This document shows, in pieces, positions 8,567 through 18,095 of a stretch of DNA of 64,000 nucleotides. The notes under the pieces were generated by a model that worked only from the letters and a program-made list of their open reading frames with translations, ran no database searches and was not told where the DNA came from. Origin of the DNA: DTHT01 sp037444625 (lineage in GTDB: Bacteria > Acidobacteriota > Terriglobia > Bryobacterales > Bryobacteraceae); the NCBI GenBank assembly GCA_037444625.1, contig JBBIMA010000013.1, forward strand, positions 1 to 64,000, given 5' to 3'. How positions within the stretch are numbered: the stretch's first letter is position 1; each line of letters starts with the position of its first letter. The position numbers were made by a program, and so were the translations under genes.

Positions 8567-8594
8567 GCTCCTCTGCGCCGGGCTGTGTTAAAGT
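8565..8594 (+). promoter_or_regulatory. Candidate promoter of the nuo cluster
   Basis: TTGCTC (8565-8570) and an extended -10, TGT-TAAAGT (-10 hexamer 8589-8594), are 18 bases apart. This lies directly after the terminator of the DUF58 gene and about 80 bases before the nuoC start, so it is a reasonable promoter for the operon. Confidence 0.45.
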
Positions 8595-8674
8595 CATGAT
8601 CTTCGACCTTGGCGGCCGCCGGCAGAGCGCTGCCGCCTGCGGCGCAAGGTCCGTGCGAGGGTCTCCGGCAAACG

Positions 8675-9238
8675 ATGGCTGACCAAAAACCAGAGGGCAA
8701 GCCGCAGCCTGCGCCCAAGGCCCCCGCCGCCATGGCCGCCGTCGCCTGGGAGGACGATCTGACCCGGGCGCTCAGGGAGGAGTTCGGCGACCGGATCACG
8801 GAGTTCGCCTCTTACCTGGGACAGAAGTTCCTGGTGGCCAAGCCGGAGGCGGTGGTTCCCATCCTCGAGTATCTGAAGCTGGAAGCCGACTTCGACTACC
8901 TGGTGGACGTTACGGCGGTGGACTTCCCCGGCCGGCCGGAGCGCTTCGAGCTGGTCTACATCGTCTACAGCTTCGCGCGCAACGAGCGCATCCGCATCAA
9001 GACGCGGATCGGCGAAGGGGCGCGCCCGGCCAGCGCCGTTGCGGTCCACCCCACGGCCAACTGGCTGGAGCGCGAGGTCTTCGACATGTTCGGCATCCCC
9101 TTCGAGGGCCACCCGGATCTGCGGCGGATCCTGCTGCCGGAGGACTGGACCGGCCACCCGCTGCGCAAGGATGCCAGCATCCTGGCGGCCGATCCACGGT
9201 GGGTCAAGGAGCACCTGGGCCTGGAGGCCGAACCCTAG
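8675..9238 (+). CDS. nuoC: NADH-quinone oxidoreductase subunit C
   Basis: A 187-residue 30 kDa (NuoC) subunit of the peripheral arm of complex I. The family signature is clear: HPTANWLEREVFDMFGIPF (about residues 125-143), followed by GHPDLRRILLPEDWTGHPLRKD. The N-terminus carries a 25-residue Lys/Pro/Ala-rich extension before the conserved domain. I chose the ATG at 8675 (MADQKPEG); an in-frame upstream start at 8609 would add 22 residues of poor conservation. The stop is five bases from nuoD. NuoC is a separate gene here, not fused to NuoD. No nuoA or nuoB precedes it, which is unusual. Confidence 0.95.
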   Translation: MADQKPEGKPQPAPKAPAAMAAVAWEDDLTRALREEFGDRITEFASYLGQKFLVAKPEAVVPILEYLKLEADFDYLVDVTAVDFPGRPERFELVYIVYSFARNERIRIKTRIGEGARPASAVAVHPTANWLEREVFDMFGIPFEGHPDLRRILLPEDWTGHPLRKDASILAADPRWVKEHLGLEAEP

Positions 9239-9243
9239 TCGCC

Positions 9244-10356
9244 ATGCCGGATTCCACTTATCTGGACGCCACCGAACTGGTCCTCAACATGGGGCCGCAG
9301 CACCCTTCCACCCACGGGGTGCTGCGCGTGATTCTCAAGCTGGACGGCGAGAAGGTCATCGGCACCGAGTGCGTGATCGGCTACCTGCACCGGGGCGTCG
9401 AGAAGATCGGCGAGAACCGAACTTACGCCCAGTTCGCCCCCTACGTGGACCGGATGGACTACGTGGCGGCGGTCTCCAACGGCTTGGGCTACTGCCTGGC
9501 GGTCGAGAAGCTGCTGGGCGTGGAGGTTCCTCCGCGCGCCCAGGCGGTGCGGGTGATCCTGACCGAGTTGAACCGGATCGCCAGTCACCTGATCTGGCTG
9601 GGTACGCACGCTCTGGACGTGGGCGCCATCACCCCGCTGTTTTACACGATGCGCGAGCGGGAGGAGATCCTGAAGATCTACGAGAAGTACTGCGGCGCCC
9701 GGCTGACCACCCACGCCTTTCGCATCGGGGGTCTTCAGTACGAGCTCTACGAGGGCTTCGAGCAGGAGGTGCGGGCCTTCTGCGACATGTTCCTGCCCAA
9801 GGTGGACGAATACGAGGAGCTGCTCACCGGCAACCGGATTTGGATCGCGCGCCTGAAAAACGTGGGCGTGCTCACGGCCGAGGACTGCAAGGCCTACGGC
9901 GTCACCGGCCCCATGCTGCGCGCCTCGGGAGTCAAGTGGGATCTGCGCAAGGCGCAGCCGTACTCGGGCTACGAGCAGTACGATTTCCAGATCCCCACCG
10001 GGGTGAACGGCGACAGCTACGATCGCTACCTGGTGCGCATGGAGGAGATGCGCCAGTCGGTGCGCATCATCCGGCAGGCGCTGGACGGCCTGCCGGGCGG
10101 GGCGATCCTGGGCAAGGTCCCCAAGGTGATCAAGCCGCCGGTGGGGGAGGTCTACGTCTCGATCGAAGCGCCCAAGGGCGAGCTGGGCTACTACCTGGTG
10201 AGCGACGGCTCGACGCAGCCCTACCGGGTGCGGGTGCGGCCGCCCTCTTTCGTCAACCTCCAGGCGCTGGACAAGATGTGCCGGGGGGCGCTGGTGGCCG
10301 ACGTGGTGGTGATCATCGGGACGATTGACATCGTGCTGGGCGAGGTGGATCGCTGA
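9244..10356 (+). CDS. nuoD: NADH-quinone oxidoreductase subunit D
   Basis: A 370-residue 49 kDa subunit that lines the quinone site of complex I together with NuoB. Signatures: NMGPQHPSTHGVLR near residues 15-28, IGYLHRGVEKIGENRTYAQ near 44-62, and a C-terminal RVRPPSFVNLQAL segment ending DIVLGEVDR. The ATG at 9244 gives the normal N-terminus; a longer in-frame start inside nuoC is less likely. Its obligate partner NuoB is not encoded in the cluster. Confidence 0.96.
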   Translation: MPDSTYLDATELVLNMGPQHPSTHGVLRVILKLDGEKVIGTECVIGYLHRGVEKIGENRTYAQFAPYVDRMDYVAAVSNGLGYCLAVEKLLGVEVPPRAQAVRVILTELNRIASHLIWLGTHALDVGAITPLFYTMREREEILKIYEKYCGARLTTHAFRIGGLQYELYEGFEQEVRAFCDMFLPKVDEYEELLTGNRIWIARLKNVGVLTAEDCKAYGVTGPMLRASGVKWDLRKAQPYSGYEQYDFQIPTGVNGDSYDRYLVRMEEMRQSVRIIRQALDGLPGGAILGKVPKVIKPPVGEVYVSIEAPKGELGYYLVSDGSTQPYRVRVRPPSFVNLQALDKMCRGALVADVVVIIGTIDIVLGEVDR

Positions 10357-10367
10357 GGGAGGGCGGG

Positions 10368-10823
10368 ATGCGGAAGTTCCTTCGCCGGCTTCTGCTGATT
10401 GACCTGATCGAAGGCCTCTGGGTGACGTTTCGCTACCAGCGGCCCAAACACATTTACACCGAGCAATACCCCGCCGAGCGCCCCAAGGTGGCCGAGAGGT
10501 ACCGGGGCGCCCCCCGGCTGAACACCAACCCGGAGACCGGCGAGACGCTGTGCATCGCCTGCAACCTGTGCGCGCTGGCCTGCCCGGAGAACCTGATCGT
10601 GGTGAGCAGCGAGCGCAACGAGAAGACCCGGCGCAAGGAACTGACCAATTTCACCTACGACATTTCCCGTTGCATGTTCTGCGGATTGTGCGAAGACGCC
10701 TGCCCGGTGGACGCCCTCGAGCTGACCCAGGATTTCGAGCTGGCCGGCTACACGCGGGAAGGGACCGTCTGGGACCGGCAGATGCTCGAGGAGGGCCCCA
10801 GGCCGACGAGGTATCCCTATTGA
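10368..10823 (+). CDS. nuoI: NADH-quinone oxidoreductase subunit I (two 4Fe-4S clusters)
   Basis: A 151-residue ferredoxin-like complex I subunit. It carries two classical 4Fe-4S motifs, CIACNLCALACP near residues 62-73 and CMFCGLCEDACP near 101-112, which hold clusters N6a and N6b and pass electrons towards NuoB. The N-terminal amphipathic part (FLRRLLLIDLIEGLWVTFRY) is the normal membrane-contacting helix. It follows nuoD after 11 bases, with GGGAGGGCGGG just before the ATG. Confidence 0.96.
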   Translation: MRKFLRRLLLIDLIEGLWVTFRYQRPKHIYTEQYPAERPKVAERYRGAPRLNTNPETGETLCIACNLCALACPENLIVVSSERNEKTRRKELTNFTYDISRCMFCGLCEDACPVDALELTQDFELAGYTREGTVWDRQMLEEGPRPTRYPY

Positions 10824-10886
10824 ACCGTCCGGTATCGGGAGTCAGGAGTCGGGGGTTTGCCGGCCGGCAAACTCCCCGGGAGAGCG

Positions 10887-11392
<506 letters not shown>

Positions 11393-11393
<1 letters not shown>

Positions 11394-11704
11394 TGCTGCA
11401 CCCGGTCACGACCACCCACTACCTGGTGCTGGGAGCGGCCCTGCTGGCCATCGGGACCATCGGCGTGCTGGCCCGGCGCAACATCGTCGTTATTCTGATG
11501 GCGATCGAGCTGATGCTGAACGCGGTCAACATCAACCTGATCGCCTTCTCCCGCTACCTGGGCCAGGTCCAGGGGCAGGTCTTCGCCATCTTCGTGATCA
11601 CGGTGGCGGTGGCCGAGGCGGCCGTGGGCCTGGGCATTCTGATCGCGCTGTTCCGCAACAAAGAGACGGTCCAGGCCGACGAGATTGACTTGCTGAAATG
11701 GTGA
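11393..11704 (+). CDS. nuoK: NADH-quinone oxidoreductase subunit K
   Basis: A 103-residue subunit with three membrane helices, the standard NuoK length. The conserved glutamates of the proton path lie in ILMAIELMLNAVNINL and VAVAEAAVGLGILIA. The start codon overlaps the nuoJ stop (TGATG), so translation is probably coupled. The gene ends ten bases before nuoL. Confidence 0.96.
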
Positions 11705-11714
11705 AGGGCGGGCG

Positions 11715-13877
11715 ATGGATTTCCTGGAGCTGATCTGGCTGATTCCGCTGTTCCCGCTCGCCGGGGCGGTGCTGATGCTGCTGCTCGGCCGGCGACTGGA
11801 CCGGCAGCCGCCTTCGGAAGTGGCGGCGGCTCCGGGCCTGGCGCCGCCGGCCGGGTCGCACGGGCACGGGCCGGCCCACGTTCAGGGAGCGCACGGCGGC
11901 CGCGGCAAGGCCCTCATCTCGCTGCTCTGCCCGGGAACGGTGCTGCTGTCGTTGATCTTCTCGCTGGGGGCGGTGGCCCAGCTCGCCGGCCTGCCCGAGC
12001 GCGTCCATCAGGTGGTGAAGTTCACCTGGGTGGCGGGCCTGCCCTTCTTCACCCAGGGCGGCGCCCCGGCCCGCTTCGCGGCCGATTGGGGCTTTCTGCT
12101 CGATCCCCTGAGCGCGGTGATGATCCTGGTGGTGACCGGCATCAGCTTCGTGATCCACGTTTACTCGGTGGGTTACATGGGGCACGAAGGGGGATACTAC
12201 CGGTTTTTCGGCTATCTGAACCTCTTCGTGTTTTTCATGCTGATGCTGGTGCTGGCGAACAACTATCTGCTGATGTTCGTCGGCTGGGAAGGCGTCGGCC
12301 TGTGTAGTTATCTGCTGATCGGTTTTTACTTCCACAAGAAGTCGGCGGCCGACGCCGGCAAGAAGGCCTTCGTGGTGAACCGGGTGGGCGACGCCGGCTT
12401 CATTTTGGGCATGCTGCTGATGTTCAGCGTCTTCGGCAGCGTGCGCTTCCTGGACGTCAACCAGGCGCTGGCCTCGGGACGGTTCGGGGCCGAGAGCGCG
12501 GGCCTGGGCGTGCTGAGCGCTATGGCCCTGCTGCTGTTTTTGGGCGCCACGGGCAAATCGGCCCAGTTCCCCCTCTACACCTGGCTGCCGGACGCCATGG
12601 AGGGCCCCACGCCGGTCTCGGCCCTGATCCACGCCGCCACGATGGTGACGGCGGGCGTCTACATGGTGGCGCGCTCGCACCTGCTCTACCGACTGACGCC
12701 CGAGGTTTCCCTGATCGTGGCGGCGGTGGGGGCCTTCACCGCCTTGCTTTCCGCCTCGATCGCCCTGGTGCAGAACGACATCAAGCGGGTGCTGGCCTAC
12801 TCGACCGTCAGCCAGCTCGGCTATATGTTCATGGCCTGCGGGGCGGGGGCGTACTGGGTGGCAATCTTCCACCTGTACACGCACGCCTTCTTCAAGGCCC
12901 TGCTGTTTCTGGGCTCCGGCTCGGTGATCCACGCCCTGGGCGGGGAGCAGGACATGCGGCGCATGGGCGGGTTGAAAGACCGGATCCCGATCACCTACCG
13001 GACGATGTTCGTGGGCGCCCTGGCCATTGCGGGCATTCCGGGCCTGGCCGGTTTCTTTTCCAAGGACGAGATTCTCTGGCAGCTTTATTCGCATCCCCAC
13101 GGCTGGAAGGCGATTTACGCGGTAGCGCTCGTCACCGCCGCCATGACGGCGTTCTACATGTGGCGGCTGATGTTTCTGACTTTCCACGGGGCGCCGCGTC
13201 TGGCGGCGGACCGGCTGGCGCAGGTGCACGAATCGCCGCCCGTGATGACCATCCCCCTGGTGGTGCTGGCGGCCGGCAGCGCGCTGGCCGGCTGGATCGG
13301 GGTCCCCAGGCTGTGGAGTTTTCTGCCCGAGGGATTCCGGGCGTTCGAGCACTGGCTGGCGCCGGCGCTCTCGGTTCACCAGGCGGGCGAGAGTCTGGAG
13401 CACGCCGCCGAGGCCGGGACGGAATGGCTGCTGATGGGACTGTCGGTGGCGGTGGCGCTGGCCGGCATCGCGCTGGCGCGGGAATTGTACCTGCGGCGGC
13501 CGGCGCGGGCCGAGGCGCTGCGGGTCGCGGCCGGGCCGCTATACACCGCGCTGCTGAACAAGTGGTACGTGGATGAGATCTACGATTTCCTGTTCGTCAA
13601 CGGTCTGGGCAAGGGCGGCGGGCGGGCGCTGGCGCGCTTCGACAACCGGATCGTGGACGGCGGGGTGAACGGCGCCGGTTGGCTGACCCGCCTGACCTCC
13701 AGCCTGAGCATCTGGTGGGACACCTGGATCGTGGACGGAGCGGTGCGGCTCGGTTCCTTCCTGGTGAAAATGTCTTCCTATCCGGTGCGGGTGCTGCAAA
13801 CCGGTTCCCTCCAGACTTACGCCCTGGCGATCGTGCTGGGCGCGGCGGCGGTCTTCGCCTGGTATCTGATGCGGTGA
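11715..13877 (+). CDS. nuoL: NADH-quinone oxidoreductase subunit L
   Basis: A 720-residue antiporter-like proton-pumping subunit at the distal end of the complex I membrane arm. It has the Proton_antipo N-terminal and core domains (GWEGVGLCSYLLIGFYF near residues 194-210; FPLYTWLPDAMEGPTPVSAL near 285-304) and a C-terminal part with the lateral helix region. Between TM1 and TM2 (residues about 28-65) is a polar insert containing His49, His51, His55 and His60, not typical of Escherichia coli NuoL. The GAAGGGCGGGCG before the ATG is a usable ribosome-binding site. Confidence 0.96.
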   Translation: MDFLELIWLIPLFPLAGAVLMLLLGRRLDRQPPSEVAAAPGLAPPAGSHGHGPAHVQGAHGGRGKALISLLCPGTVLLSLIFSLGAVAQLAGLPERVHQVVKFTWVAGLPFFTQGGAPARFAADWGFLLDPLSAVMILVVTGISFVIHVYSVGYMGHEGGYYRFFGYLNLFVFFMLMLVLANNYLLMFVGWEGVGLCSYLLIGFYFHKKSAADAGKKAFVVNRVGDAGFILGMLLMFSVFGSVRFLDVNQALASGRFGAESAGLGVLSAMALLLFLGATGKSAQFPLYTWLPDAMEGPTPVSALIHAATMVTAGVYMVARSHLLYRLTPEVSLIVAAVGAFTALLSASIALVQNDIKRVLAYSTVSQLGYMFMACGAGAYWVAIFHLYTHAFFKALLFLGSGSVIHALGGEQDMRRMGGLKDRIPITYRTMFVGALAIAGIPGLAGFFSKDEILWQLYSHPHGWKAIYAVALVTAAMTAFYMWRLMFLTFHGAPRLAADRLAQVHESPPVMTIPLVVLAAGSALAGWIGVPRLWSFLPEGFRAFEHWLAPALSVHQAGESLEHAAEAGTEWLLMGLSVAVALAGIALARELYLRRPARAEALRVAAGPLYTALLNKWYVDEIYDFLFVNGLGKGGGRALARFDNRIVDGGVNGAGWLTRLTSSLSIWWDTWIVDGAVRLGSFLVKMSSYPVRVLQTGSLQTYALAIVLGAAAVFAWYLMR

Positions 13878-13881
13878 GCCG

Positions 13882-15420
13882 ATGAGCGAACACTTGCTGA
13901 GCCTGGTCTTGTTCACGCCGCTGGCCGGGATGCTGGTGCTGCTGCTGATTCCCGGATCGCGCAAGAACCTGATCCGCCTGTGGGCCAACCTGGTGGGGGC
14001 GGCCGGCTTTCTGGTTTCGATCCCGCTGGTGCTGCGCTTCGACAAGAGCGCGGGCGGCTTCCAGATGGTGGAGCGGGCCGAATGGATTCCCAGTCTGGGG
14101 GCGCGCTACATCGTGGGCATTGACGGGATCAGCCTGCTGCTGGTGATGCTGACCACCCTGGTCGGGGCGCTGGCCATTCTCTCCTCCTGGAGCGCGATCG
14201 AAGAGCGGGTCAAGCAGTACTACGCCATGTTCCTGCTCCAGCAGACGGGCATGCTGGGCGTGTTCGTGGCCCTGGATTTCTTCCTGTTCTTCGTCTTCTG
14301 GGAAGTGGTGCTGGTGCCGATGTACTTCATCATCGGCGTCTGGGGCGGGCCGCGCAAGCTGTACGCGGCCATCAAGTTCTTCCTGTACACGCTGGCGGGC
14401 AGCGTGCTGATGCTGCTGGGCATCCTGACTCTGTATTTCCAGCACTTCCGCCAGTTCGGCTTCTACAGCTTCGAGATCGCCGAGTTGATGAAACTGGATT
14501 TGCCCCCGGGCCTCCAGCAGTGGGTTTTCTGGGCGTTCTTCATCGGCTTCGCCATCAAGGTGCCCATGTTCCCCTTCCACACCTGGCTGCCGGACGCGCA
14601 CGTGGAGGCGCCCACCGCGGGCAGCGTGATCCTGGCCAGCATTCTGCTGAAGATGGGCACGTACGGCTTCCTGCGCTTCTCGCTGCCCCTGCTGCCCAAA
14701 GCCTCGATAGACCCCCTGGTGGTGCAGATCCTGATCGGCCTTTCCCTGGTGGCCATCATTTACGGCGCCCTGGTCAGCCTGATGCAGCAGGACTGGAAGA
14801 AACTGGTGGCCTATTCTTCGGTCAGTCACCTGGGTTTCTGCACGCTGGGGATCTTCGCCCTGAATCCCAACGGGCTGGCGGGCAGCGTGATCCAGCAGAT
14901 CAACCACGGCATCTCGACCGGCATGCTGTTCTTGATCGTGGGCATCGTCTATGAGCGGCGGCACACCCGGGAGATCGCCGAGTACGGCGGCCTGGCCCAC
15001 GTGATGCCCAAGTTCGCCACCGTCTTCGCCATCGCCATGCTCAGTTCGGCCGGCCTGCCCCTGCTGAACGGCTTCATCGGCGAGTTCACCATTCTCCAGG
15101 GAGCTTTCGAAGCCAACCGCATCTGGGCGGCCTTCGCCGTCACGGGGGTGATCCTGGGAGCGGCCTACCTGCTGTGGCTTTACCAGCGCACGATGCTGGG
15201 CCAGATCACCAACCCGAAGAATCTCCGCCTGCCCGATTTGAACCTGCGGGAACTGGCGGTCTTCCTGCCCCTGATCGCCTGGGCGATCTGGATCGGAGTC
15301 TACCCCAAGCCGTATTTCGAGGTGCTGGAGAAACCGGTGGCGGAGATCGTCGAGCGGGTCCGGCCGGATTACTTCCGGCAGGCGCCGGCGGCCGTGGCCG
15401 GGCTGGAGGTGCTGCGGTGA
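13882..15420 (+). CDS. nuoM: NADH-quinone oxidoreductase subunit M
   Basis: A 512-residue antiporter-like subunit with about 14 membrane helices. Landmarks are YFIIGVWGGPRKLYAAIKF (residues about 148-166), the key HTWLPDAHVEAPTAGSVIL segment (about 233-251), and FCTLGIFALN. It is encoded four bases after nuoL and its TGA overlaps the nuoN start codon. Confidence 0.96.
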   Translation: MSEHLLSLVLFTPLAGMLVLLLIPGSRKNLIRLWANLVGAAGFLVSIPLVLRFDKSAGGFQMVERAEWIPSLGARYIVGIDGISLLLVMLTTLVGALAILSSWSAIEERVKQYYAMFLLQQTGMLGVFVALDFFLFFVFWEVVLVPMYFIIGVWGGPRKLYAAIKFFLYTLAGSVLMLLGILTLYFQHFRQFGFYSFEIAELMKLDLPPGLQQWVFWAFFIGFAIKVPMFPFHTWLPDAHVEAPTAGSVILASILLKMGTYGFLRFSLPLLPKASIDPLVVQILIGLSLVAIIYGALVSLMQQDWKKLVAYSSVSHLGFCTLGIFALNPNGLAGSVIQQINHGISTGMLFLIVGIVYERRHTREIAEYGGLAHVMPKFATVFAIAMLSSAGLPLLNGFIGEFTILQGAFEANRIWAAFAVTGVILGAAYLLWLYQRTMLGQITNPKNLRLPDLNLRELAVFLPLIAWAIWIGVYPKPYFEVLEKPVAEIVERVRPDYFRQAPAAVAGLEVLR

Positions 15421-16889
15421 GCGCCTACTACACGTCGGTGGACCACTTCGCCCTGATTCCCGCACTGATGCTGGCGCTGTTCGGCTGCGCCGTCCTGCTG
15501 TTCGATTTTCTGGTCTTTCCCTCGCCGCGGCAGCGCAAGTGGCTGCTGGTCTTCCTGGCCCTGGGAGTAGGTTTCGCGGGCTTCGGCCTGGCCCGGCAAC
15601 AGGCCTTTCTGGCCGAACAGGGGTTGAGCGATTTCACCGCCTTCCACGGGGCGCTGACCATTGACGGTTTTTCCATCTTTTTTAACTGGATTTTCCTGGC
15701 CGCCTCGCTGATCGTGGCTCTGGTTTCCTACAAGTATCTGGAAATCGAGGGCGAGCATCACGGCGAATATTACGGCCTGATCCTGCTGGCGAACTGCGGG
15801 ATGTATTTCCTGGCCTGCGGTACCGACCTGGTGACGCTGTTCGTCGGTCTGGAGCTGATGGCGCTCAGTTTCTACATCATGGTGGGCTTCTTGCGCTCCG
15901 ACAAGCGGTCCAACGAGGCGGCCCTGAAGTATCTCCTGCTGGGGGCCTTCTCCAGCGGCCTCTTGGTCTACGGCTTTTCGATCCTGTACGGTTTGGCGGG
16001 TTCGACCCGCCTGGGCGACATCACGGCCGCCGTGGCCGGGCGCTCGGCCTGGGATCCGCTGGTGTTCCTGGCCCTGACCACCACGGCGGTGGGTCTGTTG
16101 TTCAAGGTCTCGGCCGTGCCGTTCCACATGTGGGCGCCGGACGCCTACGAGGGAGCGCCCACCACGGTGACGGCCTACCTGTCGGTGGGCTCGAAGGCGG
16201 CCTCCTTCGCCTTCCTGGTGCGGATCTTCCTGGGTCCGCTGGCGGCGGCGCGCGAAGTGTGGGTTCCCCTGCTGAGCGCGGTGGCGATCGCCACCATGAC
16301 GGTGGGCAACCTGGCGGCGATCAGCCAGACCAATATCAAGCGGCTGTTGGCCTACAGCTCGATCTCGCACGCCGGCTACATTCTGCTGGGCCTGGTGGCG
16401 GGCAACGCGACCGGCATCAAGGGAGTGGCGGTGTACGTGTTGGTGTACACCTTCATGAACCTGGGCGCCTTTCTGGTGGTGGTGGCCCTGCGCCGCAAGG
16501 ACATCCTGGGCGAGGACCTGGAGGATCTGGGCGGGCTGATGCGCAAGAGTCCGGGGCACGCCCTGCTGATGCTGATCTTTCTGCTCTCGCTGGCGGGCAT
16601 TCCTCCCACGGCGGGCTTCCTGGGCAAGTATTACATTTTCTGGGCCCTGATCGAGACCCGGCACTACCTGCTGGCGGTGGTGGCGGCGGCCTACGTGGCG
16701 GTGGCCGTTTACTATTACTTCCGCGTGGTTCGGAGCATGTTCGTGGCCGAGGCGCCCGATCGCGAGCCGGTGGCCTCCAGCTTCGGACTGCGGCTGGCGC
16801 TGGGCGTGACCGGGTTGCTGACGCTGGCCATCGGCGTTTATCCGGAACCCTGGCTGGCGCTGGCCCAGACTTCGGTTTTGCTTCGGTAA
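15417..16889 (+). CDS. nuoN: NADH-quinone oxidoreductase subunit N
   Basis: A 490-residue antiporter-like subunit. Recognisable by FVGLELMALSFYIMVGF near residues 141-157, VPFHMWAPDAYEGAPTTVTA near 235-254, and AYSSISHAGYILLGL near 316-330. The start is a GTG at 15417 that overlaps the nuoM stop (GTGA), matching the coupling seen between other genes of the operon; this gives a normal N-terminus. Confidence 0.95.
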   Translation: MSAYYTSVDHFALIPALMLALFGCAVLLFDFLVFPSPRQRKWLLVFLALGVGFAGFGLARQQAFLAEQGLSDFTAFHGALTIDGFSIFFNWIFLAASLIVALVSYKYLEIEGEHHGEYYGLILLANCGMYFLACGTDLVTLFVGLELMALSFYIMVGFLRSDKRSNEAALKYLLLGAFSSGLLVYGFSILYGLAGSTRLGDITAAVAGRSAWDPLVFLALTTTAVGLLFKVSAVPFHMWAPDAYEGAPTTVTAYLSVGSKAASFAFLVRIFLGPLAAAREVWVPLLSAVAIATMTVGNLAAISQTNIKRLLAYSSISHAGYILLGLVAGNATGIKGVAVYVLVYTFMNLGAFLVVVALRRKDILGEDLEDLGGLMRKSPGHALLMLIFLLSLAGIPPTAGFLGKYYIFWALIETRHYLLAVVAAAYVAVAVYYYFRVVRSMFVAEAPDREPVASSFGLRLALGVTGLLTLAIGVYPEPWLALAQTSVLLR

Positions 16890-16895
16890 GCGCTT

Positions 16896-18074
16896 ATGCA
16901 AGAACTTCTCGCGCACCCGCTGGCGATGCCGGTGCTGATGACGCTGGCGATCATCGCGTTGTTCCCCCTGTTGGCGGGCTACCTGGTGCTGCTGGAACGG
17001 AAGATCCTGGCCGACTTCCAGGTGCGGCTGGGGCCGATGCGGGTCGGCCCGCACGGCCTGCTCCAGCCGATCGCCGACGCCGTCAAGCTGATCGTCAAGG
17101 AGGACATCATCCCGGCGGAGGCCGATCGGGGCCTGTTCTGGCTGGCCCCGGTCATCTCCACCGTCACGGCGCTCACCGCCTTCGCGGTGATTCCCTTCAG
17201 CGCGCAGTTGCGCGTGGCGGACGTGAACGTGGGCCTGCTGGTGATCAGCGCCATGTCGGCGGTGGGCGTGTTGGGCATCGTGCTGGGGGGCTGGTCGGCC
17301 AACAGCCACTACGCCCTGCTGGGGGCGCTGCGCAGCGGGGCGCAGTTGATCAGCTACGAGGTGGCGCTGGCTTTCGCCCTGCTTTCGGGCGCGATGGCGG
17401 CGGGCACCCTGAGCATGGTGGGCATCGTCCAGGCGCAGCAGCAGCGGCAGATCTGGTTCGCCTTCGAGAACTACGGCCTGATGCTGATTCCGGCGGCCGT
17501 CTACCTGATGGCGGCGGTGGCGGAGACCAACCGCGCGCCGTTCGATCTGCCCGAGGCCGAATCCGAGCTGGTGGCCGGCTTCCACACCGAGTACAGCGGC
17601 TTTCGCTGGGCGCTGTACTTCCTGGCCGAGTACGCCAATATCTTCATCGTGGCCTCGGTGGCGGTAACGCTGTTCTGGGGCGGCTGGCTGCGCCCCTTCC
17701 CCAGCGTGGCCTGGCTGAAGTACCCGCTTGAGTACGCCTTCCCCCTGGCGCTGACGGCCGGCTCGGGCCTGATGTGCTTTCCGCTGGCGGCGCGCCTGAA
17801 GAGCCGAGGCAACGCGATCGGCCTGCGGGTGGTGGGCGTGAGCCTGATCGCGCTCGGGCTGGTCTTTCTGATCCCGGCCGTGAATCGGGCGGTGGTCAGC
17901 CCCTTCTGGTTCCTGCTGAAGGTGGCGGTGGTGGTTTACGCCTTCATCTGGTTCCGGGGCACCTGGCCGCGCTTCCGCTACGACCAGTTGATGAACATCG
18001 GCTGGAAGCGCCTCATCCCGCTGGGCATGGGCGCCCTGCTGGTGAACGCCGCGGCCGGCATGCTCAAGGGCTGA
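16896..18074 (+). CDS. nuoH: NADH-quinone oxidoreductase subunit H
   Basis: A 392-residue heel subunit that joins the membrane arm to the quinone chamber. Signatures: LLERKILADFQVRLGPMRVG near residues 31-50, and the acidic quinone-channel loop AETNRAPFDLPEAESELVAG near 208-227. It lies at the end of the cluster, six bases after nuoN, instead of between nuoD/G and nuoI as in the common order. The C-terminus WKRLIPLGMGALLVNA is normal. Confidence 0.96.
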   Translation: MQELLAHPLAMPVLMTLAIIALFPLLAGYLVLLERKILADFQVRLGPMRVGPHGLLQPIADAVKLIVKEDIIPAEADRGLFWLAPVISTVTALTAFAVIPFSAQLRVADVNVGLLVISAMSAVGVLGIVLGGWSANSHYALLGALRSGAQLISYEVALAFALLSGAMAAGTLSMVGIVQAQQQRQIWFAFENYGLMLIPAAVYLMAAVAETNRAPFDLPEAESELVAGFHTEYSGFRWALYFLAEYANIFIVASVAVTLFWGGWLRPFPSVAWLKYPLEYAFPLALTAGSGLMCFPLAARLKSRGNAIGLRVVGVSLIALGLVFLIPAVNRAVVSPFWFLLKVAVVVYAFIWFRGTWPRFRYDQLMNIGWKRLIPLGMGALLVNAAAGMLKG

Positions 18075-18095
18075 GAGCCGCGGCCCTCGCTCAGC
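18070..18095. terminator. Possible bidirectional hairpin between nuoH and the GH51 gene
   Basis: GCTGAG (18070-18075) and CTCAGC (18090-18095) pair and include both facing stop codons; the inner GCCGCGGC could extend the structure. There is no T-run on either side, so this is only a candidate. Confidence 0.25.

Noticed and set aside
8596..8682. 28-residue leader peptide overlapping the nuoC start
   Set aside because: Its ATG lies at the position of the predicted -10/start of transcription and it has no ribosome-binding site.
13597..17585. Long open frames opposite nuoM and nuoN
   Set aside because: Glutamine/histidine/arginine-rich antisense products, as expected when hydrophobic membrane-protein genes are read backwards.
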